From contig NC_045147.1 in NCBI RefSeq assembly GCF_008831285.2, positions 3,746,001 through 3,810,000 on the forward strand: a stretch of DNA of 64,000 bases, given 5' to 3'. The notes beneath the pieces are model-generated. The model had not been told where the DNA came from and did no database searches. It was given only the letters and a program-made list of their open reading frames with translations. Shown here one piece after another: positions 10,840 to 22,594 of the stretch (positions are counted from its first letter, which is position 1; each line of letters opens with the position of its first letter). This stretch comes from Nymphaea colorata. Its lineage: Eukaryota; Streptophyta; Magnoliopsida; Nymphaeales; Nymphaeaceae. Made by a program: the position numbers and the translations under genes.

Positions 10840-11119
10840 CGAATCTCAACTCCCCCACCCTTACCAAACCACCTACAAGATCATCCTCTACCCAAGACCA
10901 GGAAAAGACGAATTCAAAGAAAAAACTTCGAACCAGGTACAGACGGATGAGGTACAGCAGCCACGGCAGCAGAAGCCCAGCAGAGAAAATAAAAGAGAAG
11001 AGAGACGCACCACGTCCCTCGCGGCCAAGGTTGGTTAGCACTATTGGTTTAGAGAGAGAGAGAGAGGTTGTTGGTAGCGATCGATGGGGTTGAAAGGGGG
11101 GATATTTGGGGATCTCCAC
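10840..11119 (-). promoter_or_regulatory. 5' leader and promoter region of the Pur-alpha gene
   Basis: Upstream of the ATG the minus strand carries a CT-rich run (TCTCTCTCTC at about 11050-11067), typical of plant 5' leaders. No clear TATA box was recognised. Open frames on both strands here overlap the leader and are judged accidental. Confidence 0.4.
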
Positions 11120-12119
11120 ACCTGGGTTTCTCTCTCTCCCCTTCTCTGTAGTATTCTCCCCCTCACCCCTAATATCCCCCCGAAGTCACGCCCTCCTCAC
11201 GGCTCTTTGCCTAAATTGGAGAGCGGTGAAACTAGTCGTCCTCTCCTGCGTGCGAGTCACAAAATCAACCCCTCACAACAAGCGCTGCTCGTGTTGGTAA
11301 AAGCTGTCTAAAGACTAGACTATGACCAATGAAGCTGGACCAGAGCCCCCTCTTTAGCATCAGAGGGGCCATTTCTGCAGTCTCCCCAGTTCGGCTTGCT
11401 TGCACCAGACCCCTGCTGTACTGCCAAGATAAATCTGGCATGCTTTTCTTCCATGTTTTTTCTATTCAATTTAGTATCTGTCACAAGGAATTACCCTCCC
11501 ATTACCGATTGCCCCAAGGTTTTCGAGTGGCTAGTCAAGCCAGCGACTAACAAGCTTCAAGCCGCTAAGTCTATCAAATCCCTGCACCCTGGAGTCAAAG
11601 AAAAAGCCGAGCAATCAACTCGTGTCTACTTTCTAAAGAGATGAAAAGGTTTAGATATGCCCGTAGGCCATCTTGCTTCAGAAAAGGCTTTAACAAAACC
11701 GAGAGTCGCTAAGTTAAAGGGCTTCAGGATTGTCAGCTCTAAGCTTTTCACAGTCTCACTTTTCTTACTTGCTAAGATTGTTGCCGACTATCCTTGTTTG
11801 GTTTCGTTAAGCAAAGAGTATGGGACATTCATTCGACAAAGCTAGGCATTGCTGGGAAAGCAAATGAGAACAATCAGAGTTAACTTAATGCAAAAAGGTT
11901 TGCACTTAACATGAGCATTGACATGGCATAGAGACAATAATGTTGATTGCTCGGCTAATAATGTCAATCAATGTATAGTTTTGTTTCAAAACTGTGCATG
12001 ATGATATAGTACCAAACAAAGTAAATGCTCAGCGTCCAGTAAAGTGATAGTTGACTATGTTGCATATAAGATATGTAACAACTGGCTTTGATTAATGAAG
12101 ACTTCCCCATAAAAGACTA
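11120..12119. other. Spacer, part with organelle-like composition
   Basis: No gene that I can identify. The stretch 11330-11850 is richer in G+C than its surroundings and reads like plant mitochondrial spacer or old coding DNA, with several medium open frames but no protein I recognise. Confidence 0.3.
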
Positions 12120-13489
12120 TTATTCACAATTCTTTTGACTACTTGCAGGGATGTTCAAAGCAATTCCTATATAATAGAGTTCGATAGCCATTTGCCTACC
12201 ACGATTGAAGAACGAAGGGTCCAAATGATGGCTAGGGAAGTGCAAGGAATGCACTCCTTGTCTAAACCAAATATAAACTTCCTCTACCTTCGAAGGCAGG
12301 CCGAGGGCTTGGTACAACTCTTCATACGTTATGAGTTGCAAAACTAAATCCATGGTAAGTGGTATCAGAGCTAAAATTGGTCATGTTGGCTAGCTTGGTT
12401 TCTGAAAATGATGACGATTCTTGGGATAGGCTATTTTTCTAGTAAGGGAGTATAAAATTAGGTTTATGATTCTACCCTCGAGTCAGATTGAGAAAATAAC
12501 TATTTTTTTTTTAATCATATAGGATATATGTCACATATACCTTGGTCTATAATTTTCATTAATTCCTAGAACCTCAGATCAAGCCAATCCCCTTATTTCA
12601 ACTCATTTCAGCTTAAAATCACATAAGCGTATTTTGGTCATGTTTTACCATCCACATATTTTTTGTAAAACCTAACTTACGAACAACATGAACCTAAGTT
12701 AGCTCAGCTTACTTCAATTTTCCATTAAAACTGAATTTTTCAAAGATAGCACTAGGCTGAGCCTACACTCGGCCTAGGTCTGAACCTAGTTTTCAAAAAT
12801 TGATGCTAACCTAGGTCCAGTCCATGTCATGCAACTTGAACCCATCTAGCCCAGCTTGAGCTACGACCAGGTATATGCTATTTTCAGAACTCCATTTCAT
12901 ATTTTTGATCTAGATCATATATCCAAGTCTTATTATTATGTCTGGATTTCATATCCAAGTTTTAAATATGATTTATCTTTATTGATCCAGATCGGTAACT
13001 CTCATTTCATATCATAGATATCAAATCCTAATCCAAATTTTAATATCATATGTAGGTCCATCTTCAAGAATTTTCCTCAGATCTACACTTGGATTTGGGT
13101 CTCAACATCAAACCCAGATTTAGGATCCACATGTAAGCTTAATGCACTATATCTCAAAAATGCATCATGATTTTCTCACTCCATGCTTAATGTCAATTCA
13201 CACTAAGCAATTGAAATGCATGAAATTATTTGTTGAGCACTCTGGTGCAAACGAAATCAAAATCGGCATTTGTATGTGGCTGAAACAAACATTTTTCTAA
13301 CATTAGAATAATGATTAAAAAGTGTGTGTTTTTCTCTTCATATTTTCATGATGTTCGTCCTCTACACTCAATGTCAATCTAAATCCTTATCAAGAATCAA
13401 TCAACACTTCTCCATGCACGCATGGCTTTGTGTGGAATTGAATTCGGAGTCTGGACGGGATCACAACGAGTAAAAATTAATTGAAAATA
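12120..13489. other. Non-coding, probably decayed retroelement sequence
   Basis: TGGTATCAGAGC at 12360-12371 resembles a primer-binding site but has no LTR before it that I can define. Words at 12720-12850 (GGCCTAGGTCTGAACCTAG) resemble the LTR of the large element further right. No gene is supported. Confidence 0.3.
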
Positions 13490-13829
13490 TACTTTTAACA
13501 GAGCTAGGTGGGTCCCACATGTGGGTCCCACATAGCATTCTAGACCGAATTAGATCCAATTCTCGGATTTAAATCAAAATTTGAATTTTGCAATCAGATA
13601 TAGATTTCAAATGACATTTGTAATTGGATTTGGATTTCAAATCCTAATTTGGATCCAGTTTGGACTTGTAATCCTACTTTAGAATTCGTGTCACAAGTCA
13701 AATTTATGATTTGAATCTACATTGTTCTTTAGATTCGAAATTGGCTTTCAAATTGTAATTTTTCACAATTCTTTTTGTAAAATTTTGATATTGCTTCAAT
13801 CAACTAGGGTGGAAAAATTTGGGGTGTTA
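13490..13829 (-). repeat. Relic LTR related to the large Tat-like element
   Basis: This stretch aligns by eye over its length with the U3 end of the LTRs at 21270-21546 and 34325-34603 (shared blocks include CTTTAGATTCGAAATTGGCT and the end GGGGTGTTAACA). The terminal TGTTAACACCCC (minus strand) is at 13829. It is clearly more diverged than the two LTRs are from each other, so it is an older or different subfamily member. How far it extends leftwards is unclear. No polypurine tract follows, so it is a 5' LTR end or a solo LTR. Confidence 0.75.
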
Positions 13830-15592
13830 ACAACCTCTTGATTGTTCGCATGAGACTACGAATATTAGTTTCAATAACACATTGTTCCTTATTTATATAA
13901 TTTCAAATGTGGTCTTCTACTTCCACCAGAAACTGCAGTGAACAAAGAGGACTGCATAGACAAGCCAAGAGAGTGCCAATGGAATTGATGTCCAAGCCTG
14001 AAATTTAGTAAATAGGCATCGAAAATAATAAATTCCCTAGAGTGGTTAGTAGGACAATTAAGAAGTAAAATTGTAGGGGAATGGTATCACAAAACGAGCA
14101 TATTGTAGGTAGTTAAGAGGAGCCGTTAGAAGCTCACGACATAGCAAACATTAAGCTCACAGGCACCATGCAATTGCGAAGTTTGAGACGTGCAAATACA
14201 ACGTGAACACTACCATGAATAATGCTCTCCCCTTGGCAGTAAAGTTCAGCATGAGCCAAGTCAAATTGGCTCGAGTTGAACTCGCCCATATAAGCTCGAC
14301 TCAAAATTGGGCTCAACTTAAACTGGATCTGTTAAAGAAGTCAAATTCGAGTTGCAGGAACTTGACTCAGCTTGACCATATAACAGATTTACTGAGTTAA
14401 GAAGTTTAGGAAAATTAGGACAATTTTTCAAAGTTTTGCCCCACAGCCATCTGCCAGCGTGAGTCTCTCAGTCTCTCAAGCTTAAACCAAACGAGCTCAA
14501 GCTTTGACTTGGTTTATTGAGTCAACCTTGAGCAGAAGTTGCCAATCTCGACTCGAACTCGAGCCGGACGAAGCAGGAGTTGAGCCGGAGCTTGAGTTAG
14601 ACTCAGCTCACTTTCAGCCTTACTTGGCAGCCACTTCTGCTTCGACTGCCACGACGATATCTTCTTCGTCTGCCAAAGAGGCCCGGCCAAGAACTCCTCT
14701 TCCTCCACCCTCACTTTCAGGAGTACTTACACCTCCAACAAACCTCTTAAGACAACTGATTCCGCTGCCATTGCTCCCCCATAGAGAACCTTTTCTCCTT
14801 CCGATCCACTCCTCCAATACTAGCTCTTCAACAGTTCCTTGGGCCACGTACTACCACGATTCTCCTCTTCCAAAAACTGATGTCATTAAAAGATACTATC
14901 ATGTCATCATCATCAAATTCCTATGTACTTTTTCAGCAGATTGATGGCCTTTAGTTGGGTTATCTTATCCATACCGACATCAAAGAAGATCATGTCCTCT
15001 ATAACAGCGTTATAGACCACAAAATTGTTTGTAGAATGTTGATAGAGAGTGAATCCTTAATCCATCAAAGGAATGCTAAAAATTCAAAGTTTACACCAAT
15101 TGTACTAACCACCATAACATGCACACACGAGACCGAAATCTCTACATTTTTGCTGTTACAATACAATCCACCCCCCAATAAAGGATTTCATAGGACTACA
15201 CTTCCTCCAAGCCAAAGCATGCAGCCCTCAACTCATGTAGTATATTATAAGGTTTTCAAGACTTTGACTTTTAAAGGACCTGCCAACGTTACTTTTTACT
15301 CATGTTCTTAGACAAAATCTAGTTTTTTGTTAAAATTTCTATGCAAACACCAAGAAAATTAAACTTCCCGGTTTTCTAAAACCTCAAAAAAGAAAATCTG
15401 AAATGATGAGGATCAAATATGTGCTAAAATTCAGTACACTTCTCTTATCCAGGTTCACAATTTGCATAGAATGCATTCTACATGCAAAAGGGACACGTTT
15501 GCCGCATTCCCTTGTCTGCATCGGCATGCTGGACCCGCTAATTGAGGGAATGCAATGTTCAATCAAACTTCCCCTAAGAGGGTGTTTGGTTA
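13830..15592. other. Spacer with a decayed CTCGA-rich repeat, no gene assigned
   Basis: The stretch 14234-14620 has dense GAGCTCAAG/CTCGACTCGA words like the hAT MITE at 57652-58121 and may be a decayed relative. The frame at about 14640-14930 reads as a Ser/Pro-rich peptide (AATSASTATTISSSSAKEAR, then PLPPPSLSGVLTPP) that could be part of a gene, but I do not recognise it. Confidence 0.35.
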
Positions 15593-15693
15593 CACATTGT
15601 TCCAAAGACATTCTGTCCTTGAAAACATGTGCTACTTACAAAGCACATTGTTCCAAAGACATTTTGTCCTTGAAAACATGTGCTACTTACCAA
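15593..15693. repeat. 51-bp tandem duplication
   Basis: Two copies starting CACATTGTTCCAAAGACATT at 15593 and 15644, differing at few positions. The first follows GGTGTTTGGTTA, a common start of plant MITEs. Confidence 0.9.
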
Positions 15694-15830
15694 AAACTGG
15701 ACAAATGATTGCTTAGAACAAAGGGTTCGATTGTCCCAAAGAACAAAAAAAGTGCCATATTTTAATACCGCCCCAATGCCTGGAATGCAAGCCCTTGATA
15801 CCTTGCCCGAAAAAAAAATAAAGCACTCCC

Positions 15831-16213
15831 TGTGATCCCCTGTGTCTAAGAGTCTATACTTCCATTGCTTATGTTGAGTCTTTTGCTTATGCTTGTTTAC
15901 TTGTAAGGGAGTACCCTCCCTCCAGTCTAAGTGTCATGTCTTGGGATTCTTTGTTTTGGGTGGTCGGCATGGGAATCCTGTAAGCGGCTTCAGCCATCCT
16001 ATGTAAGCAAGTTGAGATCATTCTCCTTTCTCACCTCTTTCGTTATGTATAAGTTTTTCAAGTTGAACACATTACAAGATTTCTTTATTTACAAAGCTTT
16101 CTTTATGCACTTGTTTTCCTAAAATGAACTTTGCGCCCCTTTCGGTGGTTTGAAGGCTGACGACAACTTGGTTCTTACCGTGCCGCACGGGCTGAAGGCG
16201 TTAGCCCGTGACA
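15831..16213 (+). repeat. 5' LTR of chromovirus
   Basis: Begins TGTGATCCCC and ends CGTGACA. It aligns over its whole length with 37511-37892. The start was set by the polypurine tract seen before the 3' copy, which gives almost equal lengths (383 and 382). Confidence 0.85.
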
Positions 16214-16214
16214 A

Positions 16215-16230
16215 CTGGAATCAGAGCCCC
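16215..16230 (+). promoter_or_regulatory. Primer-binding site, one base off the tRNA-iMet consensus
   Basis: CTGGAATCAGAGCCCC follows the LTR, where TGGTATCAGAGC is usual. The T-to-A change is probably a later mutation. Confidence 0.75.
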
Positions 16231-16349
16231 AGGTTCAACTCAATCTGGGGAAGCGGTTGGATAGTCGGTGTAGAACAACACGCCGGTGATCGTTGATCGA
16301 AGATAATTTGCGAAGCACCAATGGCAAGGGAGTTTCCCTATTTGACGAG

Positions 16350-17343
16350 ATGGGCACATCCTATGGTTAGGAAGACCTGGCCGAGGTGGTGAACAAGCTG
16401 GTTGCCAACATAGCTACTCATAAAGAGGCGTTGGACAATGCAGCCAAGTCCTTCGGTGAAATGAAGGATGAGATCAAGACCATGCAGGAACAAATGACTG
16501 ATCTTATGGTCATGAATCGGTCACTTACTGACACAGTGACCGCATTAGAAGCTGAAGTTAAGGAACTTCGGGTGAATAACCGCACACTATAGCGACAAGT
16601 CTTTATAGGTGGAGGTGACGATCGACCAACAAGGATCGACGTTCAGAGGCCAGCAAAATACAACAGAAATCGAGATAGTCGAGTGATCGACAACTTTTTA
16701 TTCCAATTGGAATATATCTCGACCTTCAAGGTCTAGTGGGGGACGACCTTCAGGTCAAAACAGCAGCTATGTTGCTTGAGGGCAATGCTATGGCGTGATG
16801 GAGACACAAGCAACTCGACATTCAAAAGAAGATCTACACAATAGACACTTTCGGTGATTTTCAGCCAGAGTTGAAGACTTACTTCTTGCCCTCGAATGCG
16901 ACACACCATGCCTATCGAATGGTTGGTGAATTAAAACATACAGGATCCTTGCGGGACTATGTGAGGACCTATCATAAGCTCATGTTAGATGTACCAGATA
17001 TGCAACAACAAGATAAATTAAACTGGTTTATTTTGGGACTTCAGCTGTAGGCACAATCCGAAGTGGAAAGGTATAATTCAGAGACCTTGGAGGATGCTTA
17101 TGTGGTAGTAGAACGTCTGGCCGATACCCAGCGCAAGAGCTACACTAACACCTTCAAGCCTTTGAAGAAGCCTGACCATGGGGGAAAGAAAGAAGGTTGA
17201 CAGGAACGTAAAGATGAATCATCGACTCAGCGTCAAGTTGAGAAGAGAACTTTCTTTCGTAAAAATGACAACTCTCAAAATAGAATGCTGAAATGTTGGT
17301 TTTGTGAAGGTAACCACTTACCAAGCAATGTCCGAAACGTCTA
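16350..17343 (+). pseudogene. Chromovirus gag, with stops and frameshifts
   Basis: The frame starts near an ATG at 16350 (MGTSYG, then a TAG). A coiled-coil-like N-terminal part follows at 16386-16589 (EALDNAAKSFGEMKDEIKTM). After a stop and frame changes the Retrotrans_gag core is readable at about 16755-17100 (AAMLLEGNAMA, LKTYFLPSNATHHAYRMVGE, LRDYVRTYHKLMLDVPD). The zinc knuckle begins C-x2-C-x4-H (CWFCEGNHLPS) near 17291, but its last Cys is lost to a frame change. A coiled coil before the gag core is usual in this chromovirus type. The gene cannot make a whole protein. Confidence 0.85.
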
Positions 17344-17418
17344 AACAAAGACAACTAAGCAAGCTCTTCAAGGCAATCTGCTAATGCGACACAAGGTGAA
17401 GAAGGGGAAGGACCAAAG

Positions 17419-17946
17419 ATGGGTGCACTTCAACTTCTGAACACTTTAAAAAGGGAGGAGAAAGCGAAGGTGACAGTGACACCTTCCAATGACCTCATGT
17501 ACCTAGAGATTCTGGTAAATGGAAAGTCTACAATGGTTATGGTATACACGGGTGCCACACACAACTTCGTCTCAGATGAGGAGGTGAGGAGACTGGGCTT
17601 CACCCTTGAGAAGGGAGAGTTACGCATGAAGGCGGTGAACTCAGAGGCAAAACTCATCCATGGAGTAGTCCGAGATGCGGTTGTGAAGATTGAGAGTTGA
17701 TCGAGAAGAGCCAACTTCTCGGTGGTCCCGATGGATGATTTCCGGATGATTCTAGGCATGGAGCTCCTTAGTACAACAAAGATGGTCCTGATGCCGCACT
17801 TGCGCAGTATCAGTATTATGGATGAGAAGTCCCCTTGCATGGTCCATGTAGTAGCGATGAAAAAGGATAAGGGCAAGGTAACGATGATATCCACCATTCA
17901 GTTGAAGAAAGACCTAAAGCACGGTGAAGACACATACTTTAAGGAC
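17419..17946 (+). pseudogene. Chromovirus aspartic protease, catalytic Asp lost
   Basis: The retropepsin region reads from MGALQLLNTL into LMYLEILVNGKSTMVMVYTG and ATHNFVSDEEVRRLG. The catalytic triad normally reads D-T-G-A; here it is Y-T-G-A, so the active-site Asp is replaced by Tyr. A TGA at 17698-17700 breaks the frame, which then continues in frame (VVPMDDFRMILGMELL) to 17946. The nested element follows directly. Loss of the catalytic residue alone would inactivate processing. Confidence 0.85.
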
Positions 17947-20900
17947 TAAGGATCATTTGGATCATATACGAGTTATTGATGCAAATCCTATATGCTTATG
18001 CATTGAGGTTTTGAATTCAAGAACCGAAATTCATTTTTAAATAAATGAATTTGAATATTGGGGGTTTTTCATGTTGGTTTAAAAACCTTTGTTTTGGTGT
18101 TATTTGAAACACATAATTCTTGAAGATTTTGAAGATTTGGAATTGAGTTCTTTGTTGTGAACTCTAGATGATGATGATCATCTTATGATCAAAATTGATT
18201 TTGAAGCCTTCTTTTGTCAAATCATGTGATTTGTAGGATTCATTCTTTTGAAAGAACATAGGTTCCAAATTGTTAGAAAACATGTTGTTTTTCAAATGTA
18301 CTTTGGCCAAAAGATTATGAATGCATTGCTTGTGTTTTCTTTTGAAGTTAAGTGAGGTTTACAAATTCTCATTGCAATATGACTTGGTCACTTTTTGTAA
18401 CTCAAATTTGAATCACTTAATGTCTTGAGAATGTGCATGTGGTGCTATTGAGTTTGAGTGAAGGTGAATGCATGAAACGGGAAGGAAAACTATATGAAAC
18501 ATACATTCTTCACTCTCTCATAATCTCTCAAGATTCATTCATATGAAACATACATTCTTCACTCTCTCATAAACTCTCAAAGTTCATATTGCACGTCATA
18601 CAATCTATGTATGAAGATTGATTATAATGTAGGACTTTCTCTATATGTGCTTATTATATGATTAAGCACATAAATTAGAGATGTAGTCCATAAGCTTGAG
18701 ACTTGACATAAAATTATCAAAATGATGAAATATATAAATGATGTCAAGTTTAATCTTTGAAATGGATGGGAGACGTGGATGACATCCACTTTTCTCTCAA
18801 AATAGCTAAAAATCAGACCTTGTGTTGATTTAAATAGCTGAAAATTGTAGACCTTGATTCCAATGAAGGGCTTGTTTCTTAGATAGAAATAAGGAGTCTT
18901 TCAAATAGATTCAAATTCTAGATTTGATAGTAATGAGATCGTTAACTCTTTTGGATGATTCTAGGATAGTTGGTATTTCAAATACGTAAACTTTGACATT
19001 CTTAAACCAATTCTTATGAAACATGGTCTGATTTCAACAACATACATACATCTTACGTATGGATTTGCTGAAATTAAGTAAAAATGAAATGAAAATGATT
19101 CATAGCCTTGCACTAGGAAAATCAATAAAAATGGCTCATTTCCTTAAAAACCGGTTTGGAAACATGTTCCAACCTGATTTTAAAAGAGGAATGTAATTTT
19201 TGACAAGAAATCAGATACATATATGTACATATATAACAATGTATACATATACGTACCTTACTTTTCAAAATGAAATTTTATCAAGGGATCGCATGATTCA
19301 TGAATCATGAGGATTCATGGTTGGATTCTTTCATGTAGGAAGATTGAAAACTTGTTTCACATCTCCCCTACTACCCTTGATTAATTAAATTGAAAGACAT
19401 GAATCAAAATGACTGTGAATAAGAATAAGAAAGAAAATAAAACAATGCTCAAGCTTATTCGTCCATCATTTCGCCATGCAAGGGTGGATCACATTCATAA
19501 GAACGTATCCATCCCTTATAGGCATTTTCATCATACATGATGCAGCAAAATCACTCTCTCACCATGGGATTCTCTCATGGTAGGGAGTTCAAAATGGTAT
19601 TAAGTTGATTCCTTTGAAAGGGACGTGGCCTTGGGGCCCATTTCAAAATTTGATATGTGGGTTCATATTTAAGAAAAACCGACATATGCATGCATTATGC
19701 ATTAACATGTACATTGAAGCATAGGTTTTTCTTAGCTGGACATCATTTCCAGCCATAAGGAAATGAAAATAAACCCTCCCACGAATTGCTGGAATTAAAA
19801 TAAATCAACAATAAGCTAAAGTAGAAGAGAAGTGAGTTAAAATCACATACCTTGCGGTCAGTCTTGATGCTTGTCCTTCGTCTTCACTTGTTTTCTAAAT
19901 TGAGCAATCCTAAACAAGAACCCAACCGTGGATTCAAGCTTAGCAAAGCTAGAATAAGAAATAGCTTGCTTGCTGGAATTTGGAATGGAGAATGAGAGAG
20001 CTTCTCTCCACAAAAATCCTAAGTAAGGGTTCACTTAAGCAGCAAACTCGATAGAGAGGATGAAGAAGAAAATGAAAGAAAGGGGAGAAGAAAGCTTGGA
20101 TGAATCTTCTTGCTCCTCCTTGGCTTCTCTCTCCAAGCTCCTTGGCTGCAACACTTGATGGAATACTCTAAAAATTCGTCCCCCTCCTTGGTGGCCAAGG
20201 GAAGGTTTATATAGAGGAGGAGGTGGGTTCAACCACCTTCTTAACTCACCTTGAGAACTTGCTTAAGACCTTGAGGACTTGTAAAATGAGTTAAATAGGC
20301 TTTAAAGGCTCTAATTGACCATTTTTCAGCCCATTTCCATGAGCTAGGTGGGCTAGGCTAGGTTTGGTCAACATGGGTTCAGACCTAGGTGACCAACTTG
20401 ACCAAAATTTTGGACGAAAATGCCATTGCACAGGGTTTCGCCCTTATTTTGTACTATTTATTTATTTTTTGTTTGAAATCGAGCTTGTAAGGTTAAAACC
20501 TAGTTACTAAGCTCCAAATGTCATTGAATTATGATAATTCAATTGAAATTTTAATAAAATTCGAAAATTTTATCAAATTTGGTTCGAAAAGGGTATTTTC
20601 ATCCAAAACTTTATTGAAACTGGATTTCAACTGGATCAAACTTTCGTTTGAAATATTCAATTTAAATTTGGTATTTGATTCATGTATTTGACAAATCCAA
20701 ATGTTTATTTGCCTTTCATAAACCAATTTAGGCTTTTTAATCTCGATTTGACCGCAGAAGGGTAAAATTGTCCAAATTGATCAATTTCGACCAATTGACC
20801 AAAGTCAAAGCTCATTTGCGAGTAGTTTGACTTTGTTTTTTGATAAATTTGGGTCAAGAAAACTCTTAATTGAGCTAAATTGTACTTTGACTGAGTTTAG

Positions 20901-21546
20901 TCAAAGTGAGTTTGGTTCGGTCAAAGTCTATTTTCGTCCATTAATTGGATCATGAGACAGACTTACGTTTTGACTGCGTTGAGTCAGTGCTGACCGAACC
21001 TAGCTGGAATTGGCACCACTTTTGGGTGCACCCGGGTCAAACCCACTTGGATTAAGTAGGTTAGGTGAGTTTGACCAGTTTAGTTATTGCTCCTTGAAAA
21101 TTGACTCCTCTTTAAAGAGGACCTGGTTAAAGAAGAGAGAGAGACATAAATGTCTCACTTTTCCTAGGTTTTTCATTCATTTCTCATTGAAAATGACTTT
21201 TCTTCAATTAATTTGAGAGAAAATATTTATTTTATTTATTTTTTTTAATGGAGGGGGGCGTGGCCCCTGGGAGGCTCTTGACCACACAGGCTAGGTGGGG
21301 CCCACACGTGGGTCCCGTGAAGCATTCTAGACTCAATTCTTGGATCTAAGTCAAAATTTAAATTTTGTAATTGGATTTGGACTCGTAATCCTGCATGGGG
21401 ATTCGTGTCCCGAGTTAAATTCATGATTTTGAATCTAATTGTTCTTTAGATTCGAAATTGGCTTTGAAATTACAAATTTTCACAATTCTTTTGTGAAATT
21501 TTCATATTGCTTCAATTTTGATGTGGAAAAATTTGGGGTGTTAACA
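17941..21546 (-). repeat. 3' LTR of the Tat-like element (outer end missing)
   Basis: The copy runs from TGTTAACACCCC (minus strand, at 21546) to the AAGGACT that joins the host chromovirus at 17941-17947. It aligns with 31009-34603 over its length with scattered substitutions and small indels, by eye well over 90 percent identical. Compared with the 5' LTR it lacks the terminal 155 bases (30854-31008). A 49-base tandem duplication (starts 18492 and 18541) is present in both LTRs. A TATATAAA box on the minus strand at 20206-20213 marks the promoter. Confidence 0.92.
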
Positions 21547-21557
21547 GATGCCCCTCC
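21547..21557 (-). promoter_or_regulatory. Polypurine tract of the Tat-like element
   Basis: The minus strand GGAGGGGCATC sits directly before the 3' LTR start TGTTAACA and would prime plus-strand DNA synthesis. Confidence 0.7.
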
Positions 21558-22594
21558 TTGTTGTTAAGCAAGTTGAATAATTTGCTTAATAGCAAAGATT
21601 CACGCACCAAATTTTTGCAAATCGTTTGGAAAATCCATTTTTCAAATGATGTTGAACCATCCTCGCTCGAGGGGAAATGCTAAGCATAGACCTGAAATAA
21701 GAAGATTTTTCTCCATCTCATTGGAGACTCTGTAGAGGAATTAATGTTGGTTGAAAAATTTTGCAATTGTGAAAGTTTTTGCATTTGATGCTTGGAGAAC
21801 TTAGCTCTTGATGCCTTCTAGACCATTGGCAAGTGTTTTTTCTCCCCTTTTACTTAGTTTTTCACATACTCACTTTTGCTTTTGAATTTTGATTTTCTTT
21901 TTGAGCCACCTTTCACTCTTGGGAGAAATTCCTCACCACCCCAAAAGCTACTACGGAGTTCCACCGCTTTGATGGTTTTGTGTAGTTTACTTTGTGTAAT
22001 ATCAAGTCTATCGGGCTTTCTTCTGAACCCTTGTAACAAGCTTTGGGCCGGTAATTCCTAGACCAGTTGGCCTTAGGGTACCAAGTGTAAACACTCCTCG
22101 GACTTACTTGCTCGAATTCAAAAGGCTTTAGGAGACTTAATATAAGCAAAATGTTCATGGATTGCTTTTTAGCTTCATGGGGTAAGCATAGGTCGTATGC
22201 CCACCCGTGCCTGCAGAGCTTTGAACCAGAGGAACAACTACACTCACCCCGAGCTCATCGTTCAATTCATTTTGCTTGATAGCTTTTTCTTGCATCTTGC
22301 CAAGGTCTTTTAGCTCACAATGACTTTTTCTTGTGGCATCTCATGCTAGACCCTTACAAGTGCCAATTGTCGAGACCAACATTAATTTTTCTACATTAAT
22401 CCCTCAATTTCATTGAAATTTCTTGCATATTTCAAGCCAATGCCTTTGCCGTTGTCCTCAAGACATGGGCTGAGTTTGAAAATTTTGATGCCTTTTTTTT
22501 TTGAAACTAAGGGATACTATGCCCCTTAGTTGGTTTGAAAATTGGCAAAAATGTGTTTAAAGCACAATTGTTTCGCAATCATTGATTTGCAAAT
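21558..22594 (-). other. Non-coding 3' region of the Tat-like element
   Basis: About 1 kb between integrase and polypurine tract without a coding frame that I recognise; short frames on both strands overlap each other. Long 3' untranslated regions are usual in Tat elements. Confidence 0.55.

Noticed and set aside
10730-11119. Open frames overlapping Pur-alpha exon 1 and its leader on both strands
   Set aside because: Shadows of the conserved exon and CT-rich leader.
12359-12375. TGGTATCAGAGC as a primer-binding site of another element
   Set aside because: No LTR end (CA) precedes it and no gag follows; it may be a relic but cannot be supported.
20035-20232. Minus-strand frame MNPPPPLYKP... 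present in both Tat-like LTRs (also 33002-33295)
   Set aside because: It begins upstream of the LTR TATA box, and its presence in both copies follows from the LTR duplication, so it is no evidence of a gene.
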